NCBI GenBank assembly: GCA_030770545.1
Contig: CM061090.1
Location: forward strand, 11,735,501-11,799,500
DNA from: Macropodus opercularis
Taxonomy: Eukaryota > Chordata > Actinopteri > Anabantiformes > Osphronemidae
Length of the DNA: 64,000 bases
Direction: 5' to 3'
A model generated the notes under the pieces. The model saw only the letters and a list, made by a program, of their open reading frames with translations. It did not search any database and was not told the origin of the DNA. Positions 37,401 to 51,200 of the stretch are shown in pieces (positions within the stretch are counted from its first letter, which is position 1; each line of letters begins with the position of its first letter). The translations under genes were made by a program, and so were the position numbers.

Positions 37401-40234
37401 AGCTACAGAAATTCCTGGTGAAGACATCTTAAGGCTAAATCTCCCCAGAACAGAGCCACAGGGCTTAACATCACGTGCCATCACAAGTCAGATGTTCTAA
37501 GGAATGAAGGAGAAAAAGAGGGGACGCAGAGAGGGTGGAGGTGGGGAGAGAAACATTTGAATGACGTCAGGAACTGTCTTACTTTGTTAAAGATAGAGAT
37601 CCATTCCAATATTACGTATTCTGTCTCATGTCTCTTATTATATCACATTATTATTCTCACTTACACAAACGTCAATGCACAATGTCAAAAAAAAAAAAAT
37701 CACCCTTCACAAACAATCACAGGTGGGGTGCTGTAAATTTCCATCTATCAAGGGTCAAACCTCGAGGGGACTGTGGGTATTTAAACAAGCGCTCGCTGAC
37801 AAGTGGGGATCAGTGTAGATTATCATTTGCCTCTAAGCAGTAGCCGGCTGAAGGTTCACCAGTGCTGCTTCAGGTAGTATCAGCAGATCTGAGATCAACC
37901 CACCTGGTGTAACATCCCGAGTTGCTCTCTGGTCTCCCTCTTTACAAGTTACTACTTTATTACAACTGGAAGTGAAACTTTATTCCCAGAGCGATGAAGG
38001 TGGAAGGTGAAAGGTTGTTTAATTGGTGTTAAAAGATGAGATCAAGCACAAGGTTAAAGTTATGGCTGGTTGATCAAACCTTGACGTGCGAGCATAAAAC
38101 TACACAAACTCTACAATCAACAACAAAATAGTCAGCAGCACTTTGTTTAAGCATTTGTTAGCTAACGAGTTCATCCCGAGTCTCGTTGTGATCAACGTTA
38201 AAACCTGTGTTGTTCCAAACGGAGCAAATCTGTCCACGTAACTTGGGTTAAGTCAAGTCTTATGACTTTACAGTGACGAGATTTCCAGAACAAGATCAGC
38301 CCACAGAGGGTGGATGAAGCCATATTATGAACAAAAGTATGTAACACAAAACTGATTGTGCAGACATGTGTTGGACATGAACTTAACGTTGGTCAGCTGA
38401 CAGCAGGACATGTTTTCAGCAGTTTGGAGAACATGCAACGCTCTGTTAGTCCCATCGTCAACACCCCCTCTTCAAATCAGAAAGAGGCCGATTAATCCAA
38501 AACCTTTCTTCCATTAGTTTCCACCACTTAATCTGTCCTGAGAGAAAAATACGGGTAACATACAATCTGTTTTCATTCTTCCTGCTTTACTGCTGTGCAG
38601 TTTTTACAGCAGATGTAATCTAACAAAGTTATGCTCTGCTTTGGCACTGAGGTCAATTCCCAATTACAATAACTGGGTGCGGTTTTCACGTTTCATTTAA
38701 AATGTAAAAGTAAAAATACCACTGTTCATTTTTTGACAAAAAAAATCTCCATCTGCAGGTAAAAGTGTTGGGACTGTTTTGCAATGTGTTATCAGATCTG
38801 ATACCACGATGTTTAGAGAAACTTAGAAACACTGAAGTGTTGTCTCTCTGTTTCAAAAAGCTGAGGCAGGCATTCGGAAGAGTCAGAATCTTCATCCATA
38901 GTTTGAAAGGGTGACAGGTGATGTACGTAAACAAGATATACAGTATTCAGCTTATGCTTCGACTTGGGGAAAGTGTCACAATAGCCCCAAAGGCCAGACC
39001 AAACACGTCAGCTCTTCAGCCACTGAGTATACGAGTACACGGTGGGTGGTTTCTGGACCTGAAAGTTTGACATTCACAGTAAAGTCATGAGGCTGCTGCT
39101 GGAGACCCTGCATGACAAGATGATCAAACTATGTTTTAATGAGCTTGTGTTGCAGCCAGGATGACCCACACATTCAGACGCTGTTACCTAACCTTGAGAG
39201 GAGAGCGGAGCAGAAGCTAATACTCTTTATGTAAGATACATAGAGCAAAAGTTCTCATCTCAGTACTTTTAACATTATACAGTTAGATTTAGTTTAATAG
39301 TCAGCAAGTCGCATGTGTAGAATACCATTCTTCTTCGGTATCTTCCTTTTCTGCTTTTCATTTACTACTCTCCTTTATCCACATCTGCCTCATGCTCCTG
39401 ACGAATCTGTCTCCAGTCATTTGCAGCCTTTCACAGAAGTTCTAAGGAACTGTAACAGCAGTGTGTTTACCTCCAAACAGAAGGGGTGAAATTCATTCAC
39501 CTCTTTTGTTGTGGATGTAAAAAGGCACGGCTGTGCCCGCCGCCAACTATCACCAGGTTGGGGCATGGAGGACAAGCTGAGGAATGCAGCCACTGTGTTT
39601 GCAGTCTATAGGGAACGTCACGCCACAGCCTTTTCTCTGGTTTAAAATGACAAGCTTGGATGGATGAGGGAAGAGAGGGAAAGCACACAACAGCAGCCGA
39701 GGAAAGGAAAAGGTGGGTGAAAAGGCAAACAAAAGCAATCACGTGTGAGGAAAACCTGACCCACTGTTTACCTGAACTCCCCCAGACTCTTGCTCAGGCT
39801 CATCCAGGCTTTCCTTTTGTACTCCCGGCATTCCTCCTGTCAGAAACTGGGTACAGCTGTTAGATCGCAGCCACCAACACTACCTGTCTTCCTTTTCTAC
39901 CCCCTGCTTTATGCCCTACACCTACAGTAAGTACAGTATATGTAAGGCTGTAGTTCAGCTTTGAGCCAAAGTGATTTATCAGACACATTAGGAGAAAACT
40001 TAGGACTTCAACATGTAGGCAGGAGAAGCCAGGATCAAACTGTCCAGTCTATGACAGTTATGGATAACACACATCTGAATAATCAACTAATTTCAAAACA
40101 CAAGAACCAGCAGTGACATCAATTTCACCAATGTAAAGCCTGGATGGGAGGAGCACAGATATTTGTCATGTACTACTTTGAAAAGCATTGCTCTTTGTGC
40201 AACAAAATGTTTTTGATAATTCAAATTAGTAACG

Positions 40235-40300
40235 ATAAAAGGTAAATGGTCTGCACTATCGGTACTCAAAGCGCTTTTCTACACTGCGATTAGTATATAG
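40235..40300 (+). repeat. Teleost interspersed repeat fragment
   Basis: The segment reads aatggtctgcactatcggta and then ctcaaagcgcttttctac. It resembles a short repeat seen widely in fish genomes (aatggnctgcact...agcgcttttctac). I recognise the pattern but cannot assign it to a named family from memory. It is short and probably a truncated copy. Confidence 0.4.
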
Positions 40301-43300
40301 TCATAAGGAGAGACACACAAGGCAGGTTTCTTTGATATGAATTAATACAGCTGGCTTCTCTCTGATCACAATAAGACAAACAATTTAAAACTGCAGCATA
40401 GTCACGTATTAAACTATTTCAGCCTATTATATGAGTATTAAAGTACAAAACCCTTGCCAGAGCTTTGCGCATCATAAATGTTGATCCTCACTCTCTGGGA
40501 CCTCCAACTGGCCTCAATCCCACTATATTTGTTTACCCCCTGTTTAAAAAAACATTCATCACCACATACATATGAGCATTCCACAGACCTAAAGCTCCAA
40601 AACACTGTAAACCTAAGGTAAACTCACAGTATATACAAACCATTCATACTCTCTGTTTCTCACTATCTGTCCCCCTCGCTCTCTGATGTGAGTGTTATCC
40701 TTGTCTGAGACAGCTGCAGTCAGTTTCCTACAAACCTCCTAAACAAAAAGAGAATGTGGTAAACTGATGGCAGGACCACCAACATCAGCCACTAGCAGCA
40801 AATCAGCTGAGATGACGTCTGTCTTTATACATACAGTATACGAGTACATACATCACATATGCTCCCTCGTCTCTACACTGTCAAAGTACAGTATGTTGAA
40901 TAAATATTTCAAAAGAAAGAAAAAGCACCTTTGAACAGGCATTTATCTACACAATAAGCATTTTTATTGCAAAAATAGAACATTGTTTAAGTTGGGAATG
41001 ATACAAAAAGCTGAAGCTTCTGCCCGTGAAGCCACACTGGTCTCGCTGTGTGACATACACTGGCCGTGGGTCTGCTGTGGAAGTCTGCTGGGTGGTGCAA
41101 GGGCTGAACATGAAAAGCCACAGCAATGTTGTGACCACGGAGTGATAGAGAGACACTGACACTGAAGACAGAGAGAGAGCGATGTTTGACAACTGTACTG
41201 TGTGTCAGTGTGCGTGCACGGTGGACAGCTGACGGGTATCTCTTTAACACCAGCTCAGCGTGTTCGTCCTGCTGATGGTCGCCAGTTGGCACAGCAACCA
41301 TGTACACAGAGCCGGGGTGACGTTCGGCTAACAGGACCTCCGAGACAAGTCACATTTAGCAAAAGTCAAACACAGACACTGAGACATCGAGGCGACTCAG
41401 CAGACGACTTAATAAAGTCACATCACTGTTAATAAACACAGTGAAGTTACGAAAGCTCTCATTTCAAGTGTTTTTGTTAAATGTTGTACTTCTTCCGACT
41501 CATAATACCCTGTTCAACAAACAAATCCCTTTTTTGTTCCGACTTGCCCCAAACGCAACACACACAGTCCATTTGTAGTCCTCCGGGTGCTCACCCCCTC
41601 CACACACACTGTGCCAAGAAGCCATCAAGCAGGTATGTGGAACGAGCCTTTTTCCAGGAGCAACAGGTATTAAACAGCAGAAGGTAGAGTGACAGACGAT
41701 CAGACAGACGATACAGGGGCAGATACAGTTTTGTCTCTCTGTTACACACACACACGGTGCATCAGCCACAGATCACCCTGTGCTGTGATCCCTCTAATCC
41801 ACAGAGATATTTCTCATTTGTCTCAGTGAGTAAGACCACTGTGTAATTTATGACATGCGGCGGCTGCTACAGGGAGAAGAACACAAAAAGCAGGACGAGC
41901 GCAACAGGAGCTTTGACACAGTTAGACAACAGTAACATTCTGTCTAAATGCTAAAGCAATTAGCAATTACTGTAATGATAAAATCCCCTACGCATCTGTG
42001 CTCCAGGAGCAGAGCTCTGCACTAGTCATGTATAAACAATTCATTCATTCTGGACATAGTTCAAAAGATTAATTATTAATTAAACTATTCTTAAGTTGGA
42101 GTTGAAGCACAGCCAGTGTGAGTAACACTTTAACCTCCTCAATCCATGTTTTCCACAGAGCAGCATACAGGAATTTACAAACATGCGCAACTGGAAACAA
42201 ATGTTGAAAATTAACTTTCAAGTAAAGATTAACTCATGGTAAACTTCCTGCCTTACCTGTGTGTACGTCTAAAGAGGTACTTAGAATTAAAGCAGGTCTG
42301 AAGGGAATGAGGACAGTGGGGACTGGAATAAACGGCCAAATCTGATTTCTAATTTAATCGGTCAGGAAAAGAGTGAAAGAAAGTACAGTATGATCACCCT
42401 CAGAGTTAACTAGTCAGGGTGGTGTTGATAAACATGTGCACATACAAAAGAGAGCAGTTTTGCTATACTATGAGATGCTGATGGATGTGACAGTGTGTGA
42501 ACAGACTCATGTTTTTGTGTATATGGTCAACTAGGATCGGGGGAAGCATATTGTAAATATTACTACTCATAAATAGAAGTGAATTTACAGGCATGGTACA
42601 CATACTGTATATTTGCTTGGTAACAAAGACTAATGTATTTAAAGCAAAGGGTGACTGCACCTAAGCTATCGAAACTATTTCACAACAACAAACTTCTAAT
42701 ATAAATTAACATAAATAATTTCATCCGTCTGGCATTTGGAACAGCGACACGTTCCCCCTGTGTCTGCGTGAGTTCCCTCCGGGTAGTCCAGCTAACTGCC
42801 ACTGTCCAAAGACCTGCAGTCAGGTTAAAGCGAAGGAAGTTCAAGACTAAAACTGCAGATACAACCTTTGAACAAAGCTGTGTTCAGTAGAAATAGATGG
42901 GAGGTAGAGGCTTTAGATGGGAATGTCTATCTGTCTAACTATTCTCATATTGGATTATTCACACGACATTAAAATGACGATGAAAACAGTTTGCTTTCAG
43001 ATGTGCATGTAAATGTAAAACAGCATCAAGAACAATAAGACTTGTTCTTTAAACATGTGTGACTGTGCTGAAACTACAGATGGTGAACTCTGCGGTGCAA
43101 AGAGGACACGGCGGTGCTCAGGCGCTCATCCACAGCTGGCAGAAGTCACGGTTTCACACACCGCGGGAGTCCTGCCTGGAAGGGTTGCCTGCTGTCAGCC
43201 CCTTGACTCCCTCTCCACCACAGGAAACAGCCATCGAATCCCAGATGAAGGCACATTATGCAGCAAACACACTGAAGTAATGACTGACGTGTCCTGCTGG

Positions 43301-44476
43301 GGAGGACGATTTAAGACGATGCATGGAGGTGCAGATTCAGAACAAACGGTCACTGACTACTCAAAAACAATCCTCACTGATTATGTACCTTCAGTTACTG
43401 AAAACTGCACATGCCAGCTACGCGGGTCAAATTTTTAAAATCATGTATGAAAATGGCATCTTACACAAAATTTGTACACAGTTCTTTCTTGAAATTCTAG
43501 GTTTACTTAACTTGACTAACTTAAAAAAACAACCCCCTGCCACAACAATCTTGACCATGAGCCAATCAGTAACCCATCCACCTGCTTGGATTAATTACCC
43601 ATGAAGCGATGCATGTCAGTGTGCCTTCATGCCTGGGGAGTATTGACAAAGAAAAACATCCTTCCCTCGAGCCTCTCTCTGTCTGCGCTTTCCTTCCTTT
43701 GAAGACAAAACTAACACTAGAACATACAGAGGACCTGCTAACTAACACAACACACAGAGAAAATAAAGGACACTCCCTGACAACCACTGGCAGAAACCCT
43801 CATATTTCCCTCTTTTCCTCTGGCTGACCTTTGACCTTATGTGTGGAGTTGAGATGGGCTGGAATGCTCAGCGGTTGTCTGACATTAGGTCAGCACACAG
43901 GAAGATTGATATTATTATTTGGTATCTATACCTTGTGGTTTAAGCAAACAACACTCTAGCACTGGCACACTAATAAAGTGGCAGAACTAATAAGGCTGTA
44001 ACTTTGTAAGACGGACAACTCTGATTCTCTCGACTCTTTCAGCTGAGGCCACCTACACTGCATCCTGCATGCCGTAATCTCACACACGTCAAACCTTAAA
44101 CTCTGCCAAACATTTACACTCAACGACACAGATCAGTCTTTAAAAACACGCCATAATTTAAGCAGTTTGCATGGAAACTGAAAAGCTAAACATAGAGTAA
44201 ACAAGCCACGCCAAAGTATTTGCATCCTTTACATTATGCACAGCAGGAATGTCTGGAGTTGAGGTGTAAACAGCAACGTCAAAAGGCATCATGGGAGAGT
44301 CTGTTAAGCAGAAGAAAGGCAGAGCGTCGCCTTAATTTGGTTGTAAACTGCAGCTGAGTCATGGAGAAGAGGCCCCTGTCTTTACCTTTCAGCATTGACT
44401 CCACTTACACTTACTCCGCCTACAGCCTACCCACTTGTCTGTGTATCCGTTTCACTGTTCTGCTAAATTTGTGCAA

Positions 44477-45252
44477 CTCAAAAATGGACAGGACTAAATC
44501 TTTGGCACCTTGTAAAAATTGTAGCATGTGATGCTCTTGTGATTTGTATTTAGACACACATGTGGCAAGTAACAGGTGGGCAATATAATAATCACACTTA
44601 CAACCAGTTAAAATGGAGAAATGGACTCACAACGTTTGTGAGCATGGAGAAAAGAAAGAAGTGGAAAGAGGTGTCTGGGGATTTCTTAATGTTCCTGTCT
44701 CCACAGTGAGCAATATCATTAAGAGGTTTACAGCCCATGGCCCTGTAGCAAACTCAAAGAAAAGAACATGGTCCCTACAGTCAAACATGGTGGAGGTTCA
44801 GAGATGTTTTAGGTTTGCTTTGCTGCTTCTGGCGCTGGATGCCTCGACTGTGTGAACGTTATCATGAAATCTGATGATTACCAAAGAATTTTGGGGCACA
44901 ACATAGTGGCCAGTGTCCGAAAGCTGCGTCTCCACCAGAGGTCATCGGTCTGGACAATGACTCAATACACCTCTCAAAGCACCAGAAATGGTTCCAAACA
45001 AAGCCAAAATGGCAGCAATGAGTCCACATCTGAATCCCGTAGAAACACCTGTGGAGAGACCTTAACACAGCAGTTGGGAGAAGGAATCCTTCAAATCTGA
45101 CCTGGAGCAGTTTGCAAAAGAAGAGTGGTCCAAAGATCCAGTAGGGAGGTGGCAGAAACTCATTCATGGTTACATAAAGGCATTAAGTTTGTTTGTGCTA
45201 CCAAATATTATAAGTTAACCGTGCCAATAATTTTGTCCAGTCCATTTTTGAG
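44477..45252 (+). mobile_element. Tc1-like DNA transposon remnant
   Basis: The left terminal repeat (44477-44510) begins ctcaaaaatggacaggac. The right one (45221-45252), read in reverse complement, begins ctcaaaaatggactggac and continues with attattggcac, so the ends match as imperfect inverted repeats. The interior holds transposase fragments in the plus orientation. The element is about 780 bp by these limits, well below the 1.2-1.7 kb usual for Tc1-like elements. Similarity to Tc1-type outer sequence appears to continue to about 45390, so the true right limit may lie further out. Confidence 0.7.
44613..45180 (+). pseudogene. Tc1-like transposase, internally deleted and frameshifted
   Basis: The first part reads VPVSTVSNIIKRF, a helix-turn-helix segment like the DNA-binding domain of Tc1 transposases. 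A region like the KHGGGS motif follows near 44780, in another frame, closely after the helix-turn-helix part, implying loss of about 100 residues between them. Further on, DDYQRILGHNIVASVRKLRL and then TQYTSQSTR resemble the catalytic-domain region of the family. Near 45020 a LNP-type motif survives only at the DNA level. Stops and frameshifts break the frame, so it cannot make an active enzyme. Confidence 0.65.
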
Positions 45253-48200
45253 TTCTGTGTGAATTTTCAGGTTTGACTTTTCTTCTCTGTTTTTTGTGTT
45301 GTTACAGTGCGAACGAAAACAATAAACAGGTAAATAACAAAACATGTGCAATTGGAACAGTTTTCTGAGAGGTGTTGCATTTTCTGACTGTATGTCACGG
45401 ATGGATGGAAACCACATCAGGGTCATCCACAGTCTACCTCCAGGCAGCATTCTGTTTATACTTAACATGGCAATGCGGGTCTGTTTTTGCTTTCTGTAAT
45501 CAGACAGGCTTTTTAAATGAAGGGCTCCTCCAGGCAAAATTCTTTGAGAAACCACCAATTGCCGCTGGAACCATTTCTTACTTCTTTTCTTTATCGTTAC
45601 GCAGATCAGTTGTTTCAGCCAAATTGTATGGCCGCAGTCATTTTCTTGACCTTTCTTACCAGTGTTAAGCCTTGAGCGTGAAAACAAAGGCCAGGACTCA
45701 CTGTGGACTGCGTAGTTGGTGTAAGCTGTACTCAACCACTAGACATCAGCGTCTTCATCTGATGCTGTCGCCAGCTAAAGGTCAGTTGGTTGACCGTATC
45801 GCAGGGTCTTCACAGAGGTCAGACTGCCTCCAGGTGTTTGGCAGTGTCTCTAAGGAGCCAGTGTCTTGACCTTACGTTTATCTTGAGGTCGTCCGCGGAC
45901 ACTAACTATTTTTCACGGCCATATTTTGCATCAGCATCACATTTTTCCATTTACTTTTTTGCTTTAACCCTTCTTGAGCTTGGATATCCTATTGTCTGAA
46001 GAGTGTAACTTCAGCCAAGTGAACCCTAGTACAAAAACAGACTGACAGCAGAAAATGACAGCGGTAAAACAAATGCTTCTGGGTAATTTGGACCTTTTGT
46101 TCACAAATAATGGCCCGTTGAACAGCTAGAAAGTGCCACTTTCAATAACCATGTGTGTTTCAATAACCATAATCCATGTGTGTTTCTTATTCTACCACTA
46201 TACCGTTTACTGCCTGCTGATCACTTTCTATTGCGCACAAACAAACCTGGGGCTGGATCCAGCGTCTTCATGTCCATCAGTTATCTCCTCTTATCTCAAG
46301 CTAAAGAAAACACACTCAGATCAAACTATGACATCTGATAATCTCACGAACAGCTGTTTGCCTTTATGACATGTTGTGTGTGCAGTGCAATCCTAAAGTG
46401 CACGCACACTCTTGTCATGCTCACACATTCCTGAAGCGAACATGTAACGTTACATAAGTGAAGTCTAACTGCCTCTTCAACGCTGACCCTTGTTCAGCCC
46501 TAGTTACAAACCACACAGCCCACCTGCTCAGTCACTATCACCTCTGACCTCCAGCTCCCACTTTGGCCCTTTACAATGTTTCTCAATGACCCAGGAATTA
46601 GGTTCCCACACACATGGATTTATGGGTATTGTAGTCATTTAAAAATAGGTTCTCAACTTTACAGGTCGGACTAGATAATAGCTGGGGACTGTCGACTTTT
46701 TACATGTCTTAAAGACTTTGAAACAATTTGACTTGCTATTATGACTTTGGTGTGAGATTAGATCATTACTAGGTTTCTTTTAAATTAGCTTCTGAAAGTA
46801 GACACACCCAAATCAAACTTTAAAAATGTTTGATGTATAATTTCATTTCAAAAATAAAATACTGATTAATTATTAATTTAAGATGAAGGAAATACAGACA
46901 TGCCTGTGAGCTACTGGTTTAGTAAGCTATTCCATGCTTGTGAAGGTTTACATTTGTACGACCATCACAACATTGAACATAAGAAAGCGCTTCATAAGAA
47001 GGAAGAAAGGAAGAAATGAGGGGCGAAAAAGAAGAAAGAACAGTTGGGGTGAGGAAAAGATGAGGTGCAGACAGGTGTGTGACCTCATCAAGGAGATCGA
47101 GGACAGAGGGTAGGGGGGCGCGAGGTACTAAAGCAGGGAGGAGCAGGCATAGCAGCTACGCCGATGACATGGAATGTTCATATAACCCCTGGCAACAGTT
47201 CATTAGCCATTAGCCTTCACAGGCTGATGGGTCCTAAGCCCGGACCTGTCCGTTCGCTGCCTGTCACAGATTCCAAGGTTCTAAATGGGAACTGGAATAC
47301 TGGTGGGATCTGAAACGCCTGAACATTTCTGAGAAAGGAGTCACACCGAACAAACCAGGGCTTCAAAAATAATCCCAAGCACTGAACAAATCTGAACACA
47401 CTATTTATTACTCTAACTACAGTCGGGGCAGCAACTACTGATTACATAACCAAGTAATCTACTCAACCAGTTAATTAATCTTTCAGTTCATAAAACATCA
47501 CAAAACTGCACTGTCAAGGTTCTGGCATTTCTGCAATATATACAATAACTTAAGATGAACATATAATAATAATAATTAACTGATTTGTGGGTTTGGTTGC
47601 CGCTTTAAATTAACATGGTTTAGAGGCACTGCTTGAAGGTCAGCAAGGGCGTCTGGAAATTTTTCTTTACTGTGGAAGCAGAGATTATTTGCAAATATGC
47701 ACTTAATAAGCTTATGCTGTGTACAAAATATTACAAATACCTGCTCATTGCATTACAGAGGCTGAAATGATAAACTAAACTGTACTGTATGTCAAAGTTA
47801 TCGCTCCTCACTGAAGTCATTGTGTGAAGTGCTGCAGGTACATATGACAAAGACAAACACAGGATTGGTAAACTCCAGTTCACCTCACGTTTACAAAGGT
47901 CTGACTGTGTTTTTCTAGGATTTTGCAATCTGAGCAGGCCAAAACCTGGATCCACCCAAACTCTGCATCACTGCATCATCTTTGTGTTTGAACCTTCAGG
48001 TTTCATTTGAACAGTTGCTCATAATTCAAGTTTATCGATTGTATGCACGTGCGTGTACCTCTGTGTCATTCAGGACATTTAAGTTGAAACGGTGAGCATC
48101 CAAGCCATGAATCTCAAAGATGTGTCAAAGACCTGATATGGTTAAGTGATAAGCTCTGTTCAGTGAAGCCATAGTCATTTGAGATAGAATCCATGTGAAG

Positions 48201-51200
48201 CGATGAAAGAGATTTTAACAGGTTTGATTTCGTGCACTAAAGATGTTGTTGATGTTTGTCTTGTTACGATAGTTAAAGTTGAATGACAATCAGCAAAATG
48301 AGCTGTCATGCCTGCAGCAGAGTCACATAGATGGCAACATGCTGAAACAAGGTACGGCATCAACTCAAAGTGCACATACCTGCAGGTTGATGTCAGGGCT
48401 CACCTACTGCCACGGTACAGTAGTTAATGTTAAAAGGTTACCTACAGTAATTGACCTTCTGTGGGTGTTTTGGCCTGTTTGTTCTCACCTTCCCGTCGTG
48501 AACTCAGTTTACCCTCTTACACTGACACAAAAAAACGTGCAAAGGAAGTGTAACCAATCAATTACATTCATGTAACATAAGCCAAGAATTTGAGTTTTGG
48601 AGAATTTTGCTTTAGTCAACTTGAAGAGCACATCACTGGCATTTTTTTTTGACAGATTGGGGATTATGTGTATATGACAGGAATCAAACTTCAACCTTCC
48701 CCTTTAACACTTCTCTCTGCTGAGCGACGCAGCAGGTTGATTGACTACAGCAGATAGAGTAATAGTACTGGTAAACAAGTTTAAACACAAGCCAAAAGTG
48801 ATTCCTCTCTGTATACTAGCACACTGACCATTCACAAAAATAATCAGCTCCACCACACACACGCACGCGCACACAGTGGAATCTGCTCTCCAGCCAGCCA
48901 GTGAGTGAGCAAGCGTGCTATTTTAGGAACGAGAGGGGCGGCTAAACAAATACGTGGGGCATAAGTGTAGTCTGTTGACAAACATAGTGAATCCAGTTGC
49001 TGCTTCCAGTACAGAAATCTATGATCACAGAGTAACAGGAGATTTGAGGTTGGAGCAGCAGCCATCTTTGCAGCACAATGGTTGTCCCTCCTCATTAGTG
49101 ACCTTGTGTAATGAGGGTGGGCAGCAGGGAACGGAGCCAGAGGACTCGCCGAGGCCCTTCACTCCATAATGAATGAAGCGAAGAGCACGAGGCTCACGAA
49201 GAAGCTGAACAGCGCCGGAGAGACTGCTACAAAGACCACTGTGGTTCAAAGTCCTACGGAAGGTAGGCGACCTTTGTTAAACAGTCTACACAGACATCTT
49301 TTTGATTGGTGTGAGCTTGGCTTTACACCTGCCAAATGTTGTCTTACACTTGCTTAGCCAGGTACAATGATGGCAAAAGTTGAAAAAATCCAAACTAACT
49401 GCTTAGCTGCTGTGCTGAAGAGAGTCAGTCAGTCACAGCGTCAGCTGAAACAAAGATGACTGCTGCTCATCAGTCCACTCACTGATGGTTAATGTATTGG
49501 GTCAGGGTTCAGCTGTAGGTCATGAGTGATAGCGAATTTCACCTGGCTGATGTGGTATTTCCCCTTTGGATAGGCCTAGCCGACAAATTAGTCTATTAGA
49601 TTTATGACTGTGAACAAGACAACTGATTGACACAGGTTAATCAATAAGTGTCACCACAACAGGATCTAAAAACCGAAAGACAACTAAAACCTGTGTGACA
49701 TGTCATAAAGAAACGTTGTCAAAACTGAAGTTATGTTTGCATAGAAGCATGATTACTTTATAAAAGTAGAACAAACTCTAGCTTTTCAGTACTTAATATA
49801 AACATAAAAACAACAGCATTATACAAAACCATACACTGTGCAAAATAATCAACTGATAAAAGTCTTTTGGCAAAACAACAACGCAGCAAGCATCAGCTTG
49901 GTAAAGTCTGCCTTCCTGCACGTCCACAATAAAGCGATGCAGCCTTCATAGCCAGAGGCAGTGTTTTCCTCAAAGCCACGGCACCATTACATTTGGCAGC
50001 TGATTCAATAAGATGTGCCAATGTGGGAAGGGAAGAGACAAACATAAACCAGCCAAAGTCTATTCCAAAGAATTCAATTCGAAAGGTCCCCAGTGTGCCA
50101 GAGTTACTTCACGTGGAAGAAATTCAAAGAAGACTTTAGGCAGCGGCTATGAGGACGTATGGATGAGGTAGCTGCTTTGATTCACAGGAGGGAAGAAGTG
50201 TGAGACAGAGAGATGGAAGGTATCTGTAATTACAGGGACAGGCACAGGCACACTGCGGCGGTAACAGCACACATTACGTGACACATCTGATGCGCCAATG
50301 ATAGTGTTCCTATCGTAGCAGGCTGCAAACCAGGGGCGTTAAAATGTTACTCATTCATTTCAGATTCTATTCAGATACTAAATAAAGCCTCAACAAACTA
50401 CGCAGTAAATGCAGACATCTCGGTCTTGAGGAAACGTGGTCTTTATGTAGTTACAGCCTCCTACCCCTAAATATCCAAATATTTCCCTAACCTAATAATC
50501 CAATGTTTGTTAGATTATTACATATACTATATTATATTTCAGATGGAAGAAAAACAAAGCCTCTGTGTCTCTGCAGAAGGTGAACCAAGGCCCTTAGACA
50601 GGCTATTTATCACAATGAGCAGAGTTAACACTGCTGTGCTAAAGGTAAAGTTAAACAGGGTATTATAGCTGTGCACACACATTTGTTTTGCTTTGGTGTG
50701 AGAAAAAAAGCACAGATCAGATCAGCATGTGGGGAGGGTTTAAAGGCCAAAATTCACAAAGTGAGGCAGGAAAAGAAGAATAAAATAATACATAGACACA
50801 GGATAAAACCCAACAAACAGGGAGTAGCTTAGAGGTCTAATCTTTTTACAGTACAAACAGCCCTGAGGGGAGTGATGGCATTAAGGAGAAAGGACTGGGC
50901 ATGTCAAACAAGCTAAGACAGCACTCCCATGAGCATCCAACCTGCCAAACACTGCCCAACCTCAACTCTTAACAACTCTTAAGATGGAACAACCCTGTCC
51001 TTTTGCTTCCCCCTGCTCTGCTTCTGTCTTCAGAGTTATTGCTCATCTTCCTTTCTTCAGAGGCAGAAAAGCAAAAGACAAAAGTGCAATAAGCAGAATA
51101 AGAGAGGTGGCGATGGAATGTCAAGCCATCGCCAGTCGTCATCCCCCACTGCCTTTGTGCTTGGGCGACCTCTGACCCCTGGAGTTCACTGTGACCAATC

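Noticed and set aside
45208..45735. 175-codon minus-strand frame with two ILPGG/MLPGG-like motifs
   Set aside because: It overlaps the Tc1-like remnant's end on the opposite strand and has no transposase or other similarity that I can name; kept only as a possible second transposon fragment.
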